Assembly: GCF_006538365.1 (NCBI RefSeq)
Contig: NZ_BJKN01000001.1
Coordinates: 1 to 64,000, forward strand
Source: Moorella sp. E308F
Lineage (GTDB): Bacteria; Bacillota; DSM-521; Neomoorellales; Neomoorellaceae
Direction: 5' to 3'
Length of the DNA: 64,000 nt
The notes below the pieces were generated by a model, which had not been told where the DNA came from, did no database searches, and saw nothing but the letters and a program-made list of their open reading frames with translations. Position numbers and translations under genes: made by a program. This document shows positions 40,306 through 48,491 of this stretch, piece after piece. Numbering within the stretch: the first letter of the stretch is position 1; each line of letters opens with the position of its first letter.

Positions 40306-43300
40306 ATGGTTAAAAATGGTTCGTTGCCGGTAGCCGTACTGGGAGCAGGTATCGCCGGGGTCCAGGCGGCTCTAGACCTGGCCTGCCTCGGCTACCAGGT
40401 AATCCTGGTAGAACGCGCTGCCCGGCCGGGCGGCAAGCTGGCTATTTTACCCAAGACCTTTCCCACCAACGACTGCAGCGCCTGCGCTATGACGCCCTGG
40501 AATGGTTTCTTCTGTATACGCTCCCCGCACTTTATCAGGCTGGCCGGGGAAGATAAAATCGTACTCTTGACCGGTGCTGAAGTTAAAAACTTAACCGGGA
40601 AAGCAGGCCATTTTTGTCTCCATCTTAACCGGCAGGGCCGGGAAGAAACCATCAATGTGGCTGCCATCATCCTTTGTCCCGGTTATGAGGAATATTTACC
40701 CCCTAGTTTAAACGCCCGTTACGGTTATGGCCGTTATAGCGGTGTCTTGACGGGCCTGGAGCTGGAGCAACAGCTGGCTAACAGTGGGTACCCGCACCGT
40801 CCCCCGGGCAAAGAGCCGGTGCAACGGGTGGCTTTCATCCAGTGTGCCGGCTCCCGCGATCCCGCCAACGGAGTGGCTTACTGCTCGGCCGTCTGCTGTA
40901 TGTATGCCCTGAAGGAGGCCCTGATGCTTTATGAGACCGCTGCTAATTTGAAACTCCCTTTACCGCAAATAACCCTGTTTTACATGGACCTGCGTACCTA
41001 CAGCAAAACTTACCAGGAATATCTGGAGAAGGCCCGGCGGGAATACGGATTAAGGCTTGTTCGTTCCCGCATTCACAGCATTATCCAGTCTCCAGGAGAA
41101 CCCCGGCTGGTCATTCGCTATGCCCGGGAAAACGGCCAGATCAACGTCGAAGAATTTGACCTGGCAGTACTGGCTACCGGCTTGCGACCGCCGGATGGCG
41201 CCCGGGACCTCGCCGCCAAGCTGGACATTAAGGTCGATACCTATGGTTTCTGCCAGTCCCCTACCCTTTCTCCCTTGGCCACCACACGGGAAGGAGTATT
41301 TGTCGCCGGCGCCTTTAGCGGCCCCTGCGACGTAATCGATGCCGTCACCCAGGGCTCGGCCGCTGCCGCTGCCTGCGCTTCCTGGCTAAAAGAAGCAGGT
41401 TTATTTTATAGGAGTTCCCTGCCCCCTAAAATACAATTGGTTTCACTTCCTGGCGGCAATAGTATCCCGCCGCGGACCGGCGTCTTTGTCTGCGGGTGTG
41501 ACCAGTTGTCTGCCGGCCTGGATTTAAAGGAGCTGGAAGAATATAGCCGCTCCTTGCCTGGGGTTGCCTGGGTGGAAAGATTATTCCTTTGCGCCGGGGG
41601 GGCAGGCGAACAATTACGCCAGGCCATAAAGGAACATAGCTTAAACCGTATTGTAGTAGCTGCCTGCAGCGCGCGTGCTCTGGAACCCCTGGTAAAAACT
41701 TATCTGCGGCAGGCCGGCCTGCCGGGCCATGTAGCAAAGGTGGTTAATGTCCTGGATCATGCGGTCCGGATTTACAGTGGCAGGAAAGATCGCGCTACCA
41801 GAAAAGCCAGGGACCTGGTGCGGATGGCAGCGGCCAGGGCATTGACTGCTCCTGCCGGCATGGTGGAGGAATGGTCAATAACACCCGCCGCCCTGGTAAT
41901 CGGGGGTGGGGTGGCCGGCATGGTTGCCGCCCTTACCCTGGCCGATCTAGATTTGGAAGTCCACCTGGTAGAAAAGGAGGGACGACTGGGTGGTAATGCC
42001 CTTCGCCTGCAGTACACCTTACAGGGCGCCGACGTTGAGGCATATCTGGCCAGGCTAAGCCAGCGTCTCAGCAAACACCCCCGCATCCATATCCACCTGA
42101 ACGCTCAAGCCAGGACCATAACCGGCCGGCTGGGAAGTTTTACTACAGAGATAGAAGGCACAGGCGGGCTAAAGGAGAACATCCGGCACGGCGTAATTAT
42201 TATTGCCACCGGTGCTGCAGAAAAGAAGCCGCGGCAGCACTTGTATGGCCAGCACCCGGCAGCAATTACCGGCCTGGAGTTAGAAGACCTGCTTAAAACC
42301 CGGAGCCGGCGGCTGGAGAGCCTGCAAAAGGTTGTCTTTATTCAATGCGTAGATTCCCGCGATGACTCTCATCCTTACTGCAGCCGGATCTGCTGCAGCG
42401 AAACTTTAAAAAATGCCCTGGAACTCAAGAAAATCAACCCGGAAGTTGATGTATACGTGCTCAACCGGGATATTATGACCTACGGCCTACAGGAACAGTG
42501 GTACGAGACCGCCCGCTCCCAGGGCATCCTGTTCCTGCGTTATAACCTGGAAGTGCCGCCGGAAGTAACGGTGCCCGCAAAGAAAGCAGGACCAGAGGGC
42601 AAAATACAAGTCAGGGTTTACGATCCCATTCTGGGCGAAGAAATTGTCATTGATGCCGATCTCCTGGTGCTGGCGACCGGGATGGAGCCACGGGCGGAGA
42701 ATTGGTGCCTGGCGTCTTTATGCCACATCCCCCTGGACGAGAATGGTTTCTTTGCTACCAGCCATCCCAAATTAAAAACTGTTGAGACGCCGGTGCCAGG
42801 CATCTTCACCTGCGGGCTGGCAGAAGGGCCTAAAAATCTCGAGGAAGCCATAGCTTCAGCGCAGGCCGCGGCCGTAAAGGCGGCCGCCCTCCTGGTGCAA
42901 GAGCGCCAAACCCTTCCCGAACGGGTAGCCCGGGTAGAAGGCGCCTGCGCGGCCTGTCTTACCTGTGTGCGTGTTTGTCCCCATGGTGCCCCTGCAATTA
43001 AGGAACACCGTTCCTATATCGATCCCCTGCTCTGCCAGGGATGCGGCGCTTGCGTGGCGGCATGCCCGGCGCAAGCCATTACCCTTACAGGTTACAGTCA
43101 TACTGAAATGGAAGCTGAACTCAAGGCCCTGCCAGATGAGCCAGGGAAGGTGCTGCCTACCGTTATCTTCACCTGCAGCTACTGCGCTTATGCCAGCTTT
43201 GAAAATGCTGCTGGCCTGGAGTGCCAGAATGACGTTTTTGTATTGCAGGTACCGTGTTTAAGCCGGATTGGCACCCTGGAGGTGCTTAAGGCCATTGAAG

Positions 43301-43536
43301 CCGGCGCGCAGAAGATTTGGCTGACGGGCTGCATTGAAGGCCAGTGCCACTTCCGGCCGGCCAGGGCCTTCGGCAGCCAGCGCTCTGGACCCGACCCTAT
43401 GCTTTGCCAGGAGCAGGCCTGGCGCCGTGTCAAGAAGATACTGGGTGAAATCGGGATTGACGAAGAAACGGTAAAGGTTCTGCGTCTCCCTCCACCAATG
43501 CCGGATAACGGGCGCCTGGCCAGTTGCCTGGGTTAA
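40306..43536 (+). CDS. hdrA: Tandem HdrA-like flavoprotein fused to MvhD
   Basis: A 1076-residue protein from ATG 40306 (AAGGAGTGAG). Order: HdrA FAD module 1 (AVLGAGIAGVQAAL, TNDCSACAM, QCAGSRDP, VCCMYALKEA), middle HdrA Fe-S domain at ~385-500 (FVCGCD, ACSARALEP), FAD module 2 from ~530 (VIGGGVAGMVAAL, QCVDSRDD, ICCSETLKNA), two [4Fe-4S] ferredoxin motifs at ~880-925 (CAACLTCVRVCP, CQGCGACVAACP) and an MvhD domain at ~960-1076 (CSYCAY, LTGCIEGQCHF). HdrA is the flavin bifurcation centre; MvhD passes electrons from a hydrogenase or dehydrogenase. No gene for such a partner lies here except the flavoprotein downstream. Confidence 0.85.
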   Translation: MVKNGSLPVAVLGAGIAGVQAALDLACLGYQVILVERAARPGGKLAILPKTFPTNDCSACAMTPWNGFFCIRSPHFIRLAGEDKIVLLTGAEVKNLTGKAGHFCLHLNRQGREETINVAAIILCPGYEEYLPPSLNARYGYGRYSGVLTGLELEQQLANSGYPHRPPGKEPVQRVAFIQCAGSRDPANGVAYCSAVCCMYALKEALMLYETAANLKLPLPQITLFYMDLRTYSKTYQEYLEKARREYGLRLVRSRIHSIIQSPGEPRLVIRYARENGQINVEEFDLAVLATGLRPPDGARDLAAKLDIKVDTYGFCQSPTLSPLATTREGVFVAGAFSGPCDVIDAVTQGSAAAAACASWLKEAGLFYRSSLPPKIQLVSLPGGNSIPPRTGVFVCGCDQLSAGLDLKELEEYSRSLPGVAWVERLFLCAGGAGEQLRQAIKEHSLNRIVVAACSARALEPLVKTYLRQAGLPGHVAKVVNVLDHAVRIYSGRKDRATRKARDLVRMAAARALTAPAGMVEEWSITPAALVIGGGVAGMVAALTLADLDLEVHLVEKEGRLGGNALRLQYTLQGADVEAYLARLSQRLSKHPRIHIHLNAQARTITGRLGSFTTEIEGTGGLKENIRHGVIIIATGAAEKKPRQHLYGQHPAAITGLELEDLLKTRSRRLESLQKVVFIQCVDSRDDSHPYCSRICCSETLKNALELKKINPEVDVYVLNRDIMTYGLQEQWYETARSQGILFLRYNLEVPPEVTVPAKKAGPEGKIQVRVYDPILGEEIVIDADLLVLATGMEPRAENWCLASLCHIPLDENGFFATSHPKLKTVETPVPGIFTCGLAEGPKNLEEAIASAQAAAVKAAALLVQERQTLPERVARVEGACAACLTCVRVCPHGAPAIKEHRSYIDPLLCQGCGACVAACPAQAITLTGYSHTEMEAELKALPDEPGKVLPTVIFTCSYCAYASFENAAGLECQNDVFVLQVPCLSRIGTLEVLKAIEAGAQKIWLTGCIEGQCHFRPARAFGSQRSGPDPMLCQEQAWRRVKKILGEIGIDEETVKVLRLPPPMPDNGRLASCLG

Positions 43537-43557
43537 AAACCGGAAAGGGGTGCAGCT

Positions 43558-44793
43558 ATGAAACGGACGGATGTGCTGGTTGTGGGCGGGGGTATTTGCG
43601 GGTATACGGCAGCGCTGGCTGCCAGGCGGTACTATGGCGGCAAAAAGATCACCCTGGTGCGTAAAGAAGTCCGGGCTTTAATTCCGTGGTGCCTTGCTTA
43701 CAATTGCGCCAAAGGTACGCTCTATAACAATGTCTTGCGGGACGACCGTCTTTATGATGAGGGAATTGAACTGGTAATCGATGAAGTGACAGCCATTGAC
43801 CGCCAGGGCAAATGCGTCACCACCGCCTTTGCTGAAGATATTATTTATGATAAATTAATTCTGGCTACCGGTTCCCTCCCGGCAACGGCTTTTTTTAAAG
43901 GCGCCGACCTGCAAGGCGTGTTTGCCTTAAAAAAAGAGTTCCCCTACCTGGAAAACATTCGCGCTTCTCTGGCTTCTGCCAGGTCCCTGGTCATTGTGGG
44001 TGCCGGACCCGCCGGTATAGAGTTTGCCGAGGCATGCACCGCCAACCGGCAGTTAAACATCACCATGATAGAACTTCTCCCCCACTGCCTGGCCTGGGCT
44101 TTTGACGATGAAATTTGCACCCTGGTGGAGGAAAACCTCCGGCTGCGAGGTATCAACATTATAACCGCAACCGGAGTAGAAGAATTGCAGGGCAATAAAC
44201 GGATTGAACAGGTGAAGCTCACCAGCGGCCGGACTTTACCTGCTGATACGGTTATTCTGGCCACAGGTGTCGTGCCCAATACCAGGTTGGCCCGAGAGGC
44301 CGGTCTGGCAACCGACGAACACGCTGGCATCCTCGTTGATGAGTATATGCGCACCAGTGATGGAGATATCTTTGCCGTTGGCGATTGTGCCGCGAAATGC
44401 TCTCTTTCCGGTCCCGGGGGCGCTAATGCCAGACGGGCTATAGAAGGCGGCCGCGAGGCCCGCGTGGCCGCCGCCAATCTCTTCGCCCTCAAGCGCCCCA
44501 GGGAAATAGCTTTAGAGAAGTTCTCTGTCACCATTGGCGATCATGCCTTTGGCTCCGTGGGTCTCATTCAAAGAACGAACCCGGAAACGGCTAGAGAAAT
44601 GCTAACAGTCGATATTGCTCCTGGCGTGATAGCCAGAGATGTGGCGGTAAAGGTGGCTTATGCCCGGGAAACCGGGGCAACTATTGGTGCTCAAGTCCAC
44701 GGTAAGCCTCTGGGCATGGTCCGGGAAATAATAGATCGGTTAGCGACTGCAATTCAACATCAAGCCCGTTTCGACGAGCTGGCCCTGGCCTGA
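43558..44793 (+). CDS. NADH-oxidase-like FAD-dependent oxidoreductase with altered Cys motif
   Basis: A 411-residue pyridine nucleotide-disulfide oxidoreductase, a paralogue of the protein at 15347: FAD site VVGGGICGYTAAL, LATGSLPATAF, NAD site IVGAGPAGIEFAEAC, VGDCAAKC. At the redox position the usual PCGIPY reads IPWCLAYNC, moving the Cys by one and adding a second. The C-terminal dimerisation part is shorter. GGAAAGGGG before the start and 21-base spacing from hdrA suggest it gives NAD(P)H electrons to the Hdr complex (inference). Confidence 0.8.
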   Translation: MKRTDVLVVGGGICGYTAALAARRYYGGKKITLVRKEVRALIPWCLAYNCAKGTLYNNVLRDDRLYDEGIELVIDEVTAIDRQGKCVTTAFAEDIIYDKLILATGSLPATAFFKGADLQGVFALKKEFPYLENIRASLASARSLVIVGAGPAGIEFAEACTANRQLNITMIELLPHCLAWAFDDEICTLVEENLRLRGINIITATGVEELQGNKRIEQVKLTSGRTLPADTVILATGVVPNTRLAREAGLATDEHAGILVDEYMRTSDGDIFAVGDCAAKCSLSGPGGANARRAIEGGREARVAAANLFALKRPREIALEKFSVTIGDHAFGSVGLIQRTNPETAREMLTVDIAPGVIARDVAVKVAYARETGATIGAQVHGKPLGMVREIIDRLATAIQHQARFDELALA

Positions 44794-44820
44794 TAAACTT
44801 CAAAGGACCCTACCGTTCTA

Positions 44821-44848
44821 AAAGGTGGCGTTAATTTACGCCACTTTT
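44821..44848 (+). terminator. Intrinsic terminator after the Hdr operon
   Basis: AAAGGTGGCGT pairs with ACGCCACTTT (one bulge) around TAATTT, followed by TCTTGTTTTTC. Confidence 0.8.
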
Positions 44849-44921
44849 CTTGTTTTTCTGTTTCCCAGGCAGGAGTGCATGTACCTCCAGGTCGTTACGT
44901 GTTGAAAAGGCAGGCAAGTTT

Positions 44922-46739
44922 TTATTTTAGCCGGCGCAAATAAATATCGTTCTCAACTATACCGGCAGTCGTGGTTATATACAGCCATTCTCTTTCCTGC
45001 CGCCACGTCAGATGATGGCCGATCACGCGATAAGGGTGACCGCCAGTGTAGACGGCTACCGTCAGGTCGGCCAGGCCGGCCTTATTCCGAAGCTTTATTA
45101 CCCAGCCTGCTGGTTCCTGGTTAAAGGTGGCTTCTGTTTGTTCATGGCGGTTTAAAAAGGCAGCAAACCGGCTCATAGGCCAGACCAGCAAGCGTTCTTC
45201 TTCCTGATCCCGGGCCGCCCGGTTGGCGAGGTGAGCCAGGGCCTCCAGGGCATACTCCTTTTTGTTGGCGTGGGTATAAATCAAGCGGATGACGTGTTCT
45301 TCTTCAATAAAATTAAGGAGGTCATCGAACCAGCCTTTAACCTCCGCCAGGGGTACACCGGCGGTCATTAATTCCTCCAGGGCGGCATACTCCTGGTAAG
45401 GAGTGATTGGAAATGACCACAAGTTGCCGCTCACCTGGCGGCCGTGAAAAATGCTCCGGGTAGGGCTGGAGCCGGTATCCCCGGGGCTGTAGTAAGCCAG
45501 GACGCCATGTTGCTGTAGCCACTCATTGACAAAGGGAGGATGATTCCCTGAGGGAGCGCTGTATTCCAGCACCGGCCGGCCGGTAATCCTGGTCAAGGTA
45601 TCGCAATTCAAGGCCAGGTAGCGCCAGACCTCCTGGCGCGGCATTTTTTTAAGGTTGGCCGCAAAATAATTATGGATCCAGCCGCCGTGGGAACCGATGG
45701 CCCCGTATTTCTGCATCAGTTCCACCCAGGGCCGGCCTTTGAAGGGCGAGGCGGCATCAAAGCCGTAGCCATCTCCTGGCCGGTATGTATCCGGGCCGGC
45801 GGTGATGTGAATGGAATACTGGAGGTCGGGCCGGAAGACCCCCCGCTGGATCATGGCCCGCAACGGTCCGATATGGGCATTGCTGTCCAGGTGAAAGTTG
45901 ACTACCAACCCGCCTTTACCCTGGGGAGTATTGACCAGGCGGGGCAGGTGGGCATATTTGATTAAAAATGTCCGGAGAACGGAACGTAAGGGAAGGTCGT
46001 CGGACATTTGCTTGTAAAAACCCAGGGGTATGTTAACAAAAATCACCACGCCCCCGGAGGGGTAAGATTTTTCAGTGATAACGGGATTTAAGCCTGCCCG
46101 GCTGTCATAGGCTATCAGCCGGGCATCCAGAAGCCTTGCCCGGTTATGGCGGTAACGTAACCGCCCGTACCCATAGCTGCTGACAGCATTGTCCCGGTCA
46201 AGCTTACCGGGTGTGATCCCCCAGGATACCGCCAGCCGGGGCGTGGGGAACTGCCAGTAGCCGTCATCATAGGTTTTCTGGTCCCCACCCGGGGCCGGGC
46301 CGTAATTTACCCCGGCAAGGCCAGCCAGGACCGGCTCGGGTAGCCTTTCCCCGCCGGCCCCCCTGGTACCCGGGTCATAGACCAGTAAAACCTTGCCTCC
46401 GGATAGGACATAGTCGGTTAATACCCGGGGTAGCGGCGACGGTAAAACCTGGTTTAACCCTTCCGGCAAAATCATGGCCGGGTAGCGCGCTACCAGTTCC
46501 CCGGGAGGAAGGTTCAGGTCCCCAGGGCCAATTTCCACCCAGGGAAAACCTTCTTCCTTTAAGACCGCCGCATAAGCCGCCAGGGTGCCCTGATCTGTCC
46601 CCGGCGTCGTAATTAAGAGCCCCGCCCGTACCTGATGGGTTGCCGCTTTTGGTTGCAACCATCCGGTACTCGCCGCTATGGGCAAGAGTAAAAACGCTGT
46701 TAAGCTTAAAAAATAACGCCGTAATTTAATTTTAACCAT
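44922..46739 (-). CDS. Secreted or membrane-anchored polysaccharide-deacetylase-like protein
   Basis: About 605 residues from ATG 46739 (MVKIKLRRYFLSLTAFLLLP), which gives a signal sequence or anchor. Residues ~40-250 resemble a glutamine-amidotransferase-like fold (ARYPAMILPEGL, GGKVLLVYDPG) as in cell-surface proteins. Residues ~290-520 resemble a glycoside hydrolase/deacetylase barrel: VVNFHLDSNAH, IGSHGGWIHN, YSAPSGNHPP and IRLIYTHANK. The His/Asp residues suggest a metal-dependent carbohydrate deacetylase but classic NodB motifs are imperfect, so activity is unsure. Plus-strand neighbour minC is divergent. Confidence 0.6.
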   Translation of the reverse strand: MVKIKLRRYFLSLTAFLLLPIAASTGWLQPKAATHQVRAGLLITTPGTDQGTLAAYAAVLKEEGFPWVEIGPGDLNLPPGELVARYPAMILPEGLNQVLPSPLPRVLTDYVLSGGKVLLVYDPGTRGAGGERLPEPVLAGLAGVNYGPAPGGDQKTYDDGYWQFPTPRLAVSWGITPGKLDRDNAVSSYGYGRLRYRHNRARLLDARLIAYDSRAGLNPVITEKSYPSGGVVIFVNIPLGFYKQMSDDLPLRSVLRTFLIKYAHLPRLVNTPQGKGGLVVNFHLDSNAHIGPLRAMIQRGVFRPDLQYSIHITAGPDTYRPGDGYGFDAASPFKGRPWVELMQKYGAIGSHGGWIHNYFAANLKKMPRQEVWRYLALNCDTLTRITGRPVLEYSAPSGNHPPFVNEWLQQHGVLAYYSPGDTGSSPTRSIFHGRQVSGNLWSFPITPYQEYAALEELMTAGVPLAEVKGWFDDLLNFIEEEHVIRLIYTHANKKEYALEALAHLANRAARDQEEERLLVWPMSRFAAFLNRHEQTEATFNQEPAGWVIKLRNKAGLADLTVAVYTGGHPYRVIGHHLTWRQEREWLYITTTAGIVENDIYLRRLK

Positions 46740-46989
46740 CCTGCTTTTGCCCCTGCCAGGAAAGTTAACCAAAGATTAATAGCTTATTATTCACCTGAAG
46801 AGATGTGAATCCTTTTTTGCCTTTAAAACATCGACAAGGCTTTACATCTATTTTACCCGCATTGGTCCCGGCAACAAATAGCGGCAACTTTTTTACCTGC
46901 AGCAGGAAAAATGGTTTTTCAAGGCGAATCTTTCCAGGAAGATGTAATTTACTAGCGAAGACTTTCCTTCCCCGGAAAGGAGCAGCCAC

Positions 46990-47691
46990 ATGGCGCAGGA
47001 TTGTATCACCTTTAAAGGGACCCGCGGCGGCCTGCTGATTTTGCTGGATGCCAGCCGGGATTTTAATGAACTGCGGGCTAACCTCGCCGCTAAATTCGCC
47101 GCAGCCCGGGGCTTCTTTCAGGGCGCTTCCTTTGCCCTGGTACCAACCTCCCCTTTAAGCAGCCGGGAAACAGCCGAACTGGAAGCTATCTGCCGGGCAC
47201 ACGGCCTGGTTCCGGGAAAAAATATACCTTTGCCGGACCGCTACCGGCCCCACATAAAGCGGGAAAGACCCGCCCCTGCCACTAATGTAGCAGGGGTCAA
47301 TTATGACGAGGTAGCGCCTGCTCCTGCCGTAGCCGACGCAGCTGAACTCTCTACCCTGCTGGAAGAAGGGAATCTCCGTAACGGCCAGGAACTAACTTAT
47401 AACGGCCATGTGGTGCTGGTGGGTAACGTCCATCAGGGCGCCACCATTAAAGCCGGCGGCAACATCCTGGTCATGGGAACGCTCCTGGGCAGCGCCCATG
47501 CCGGAGTCTCAGGTAACAGGGCAGCCGTTATTGTTGCCCACCGGCTGGTCCCGGAGCAACTCAGTATCGCCGGGATACTCGCCCGCTCCCCCGAAGAAAA
47601 AATAAGGAGGGCCTATCCGGAGATAGCCCGCCTTGTTGGTGACAAAATTATCGTTGAACCATATTTAAACCGTAAAGCTCCCCGTAATTGA
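46990..47691 (+). CDS. minC: Septum site-determining protein MinC
   Basis: A 233-residue MinC: N-terminal domain (CITFKGTRGGLLILLDASRD), a Pro/Ala-rich linker and a C-terminal beta-helix with NVHQGATIKAGGNILVMGTL, GSAHAGVSGN and PEQLSIAGI, the hallmark of the MinD-interacting half. It inhibits FtsZ at wrong division sites. GGAAAGGAG precedes the ATG. minD and minE/divIVA are not adjacent. Convergent with DUF169; the genes nearly touch. Confidence 0.9.
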   Translation: MAQDCITFKGTRGGLLILLDASRDFNELRANLAAKFAAARGFFQGASFALVPTSPLSSRETAELEAICRAHGLVPGKNIPLPDRYRPHIKRERPAPATNVAGVNYDEVAPAPAVADAAELSTLLEEGNLRNGQELTYNGHVVLVGNVHQGATIKAGGNILVMGTLLGSAHAGVSGNRAAVIVAHRLVPEQLSIAGILARSPEEKIRRAYPEIARLVGDKIIVEPYLNRKAPRN

Positions 47692-47694
47692 ATT

Positions 47695-48471
47695 TTACTT
47701 GTCTTCCAGGTCTTCCGGCTGCATGGTATAGGCCGGTACCATAGTTGGTGTGTAATTGTTAAAGGGTGCGATGGGGTAGAGCTGACCGTGGCCCATGAGC
47801 AGGCTCTCCATATTTTCGACTATTGTTTCCAGCAAACTGTAAGGCGCTGCGAAAACCAGCTCATCCTTCTGGGTGCCCCCGAAGGTGCGGTCGCCGGCAC
47901 AGGGGAAGCCAATGATAGGCTTTTGTTCTTTCAGGGCAAAGGCAATGGAAGAACAGAGAGCCGCTTCAGCTACCGTATCAGCCTTGACCGGTTCCCCGGT
48001 TTCATGTAGGCAGCAATGAACCAGGCGCATAACCTGCGCCGGGTTGGCGTAAATGACCACCACATCGGGGTCTTCTTGGGTAAAGCCTTCTACCGGGGCC
48101 ACAAAAATACCGTCGTATATTTTACCGGCATCCCCCAGTTTATACGTATTGGCCATAAAGCGCCGGCCGGCTTCGAGATCGGCTACATAGCGGCCCAGGG
48201 GGGCTTTACCGCTGGTGAAGCGCTCCGGGGTCTTGATGAGGCCGGTGCAGGCCGCGCCAATGGCGCAGACCATCAGGTCCGGCGTACCGGCACTGGCCCG
48301 GCCCTGGTAGCGGGCCGCCGCCACCTGCTGGCAGATGTTGATCTTCCAGTTGTACGGCCGCCGGGGCAGGTCCTTTCTATTTTTATAGAGCTTTACTCCA
48401 ACGATACCCGTGTCCAGGCGCAGGACTTCAGTCAACCTTCTGGCCATAGTGGTTTTGTCTAAATCGGCCAT
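47695..48471 (-). CDS. DUF169 domain protein
   Basis: A 258-residue DUF169 protein with conserved CQQVAAARYQG, AIGAACTGLIKTPER, VVIYANPAQVMRLVHC and GFPCAGDRTFGGTQKDEL. The family is widespread in anaerobes and archaea, with conserved cysteines, and no known reaction. GGAGG-like site before the start. It lies 20 bases downstream of the carboxyltransferase gene and may be cotranscribed. Confidence 0.85.
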   Translation of the reverse strand: MADLDKTTMARRLTEVLRLDTGIVGVKLYKNRKDLPRRPYNWKINICQQVAAARYQGRASAGTPDLMVCAIGAACTGLIKTPERFTSGKAPLGRYVADLEAGRRFMANTYKLGDAGKIYDGIFVAPVEGFTQEDPDVVVIYANPAQVMRLVHCCLHETGEPVKADTVAEAALCSSIAFALKEQKPIIGFPCAGDRTFGGTQKDELVFAAPYSLLETIVENMESLLMGHGQLYPIAPFNNYTPTMVPAYTMQPEDLEDK

Positions 48472-48491
48472 GGTTTCTCCTCCTTTTTAAT

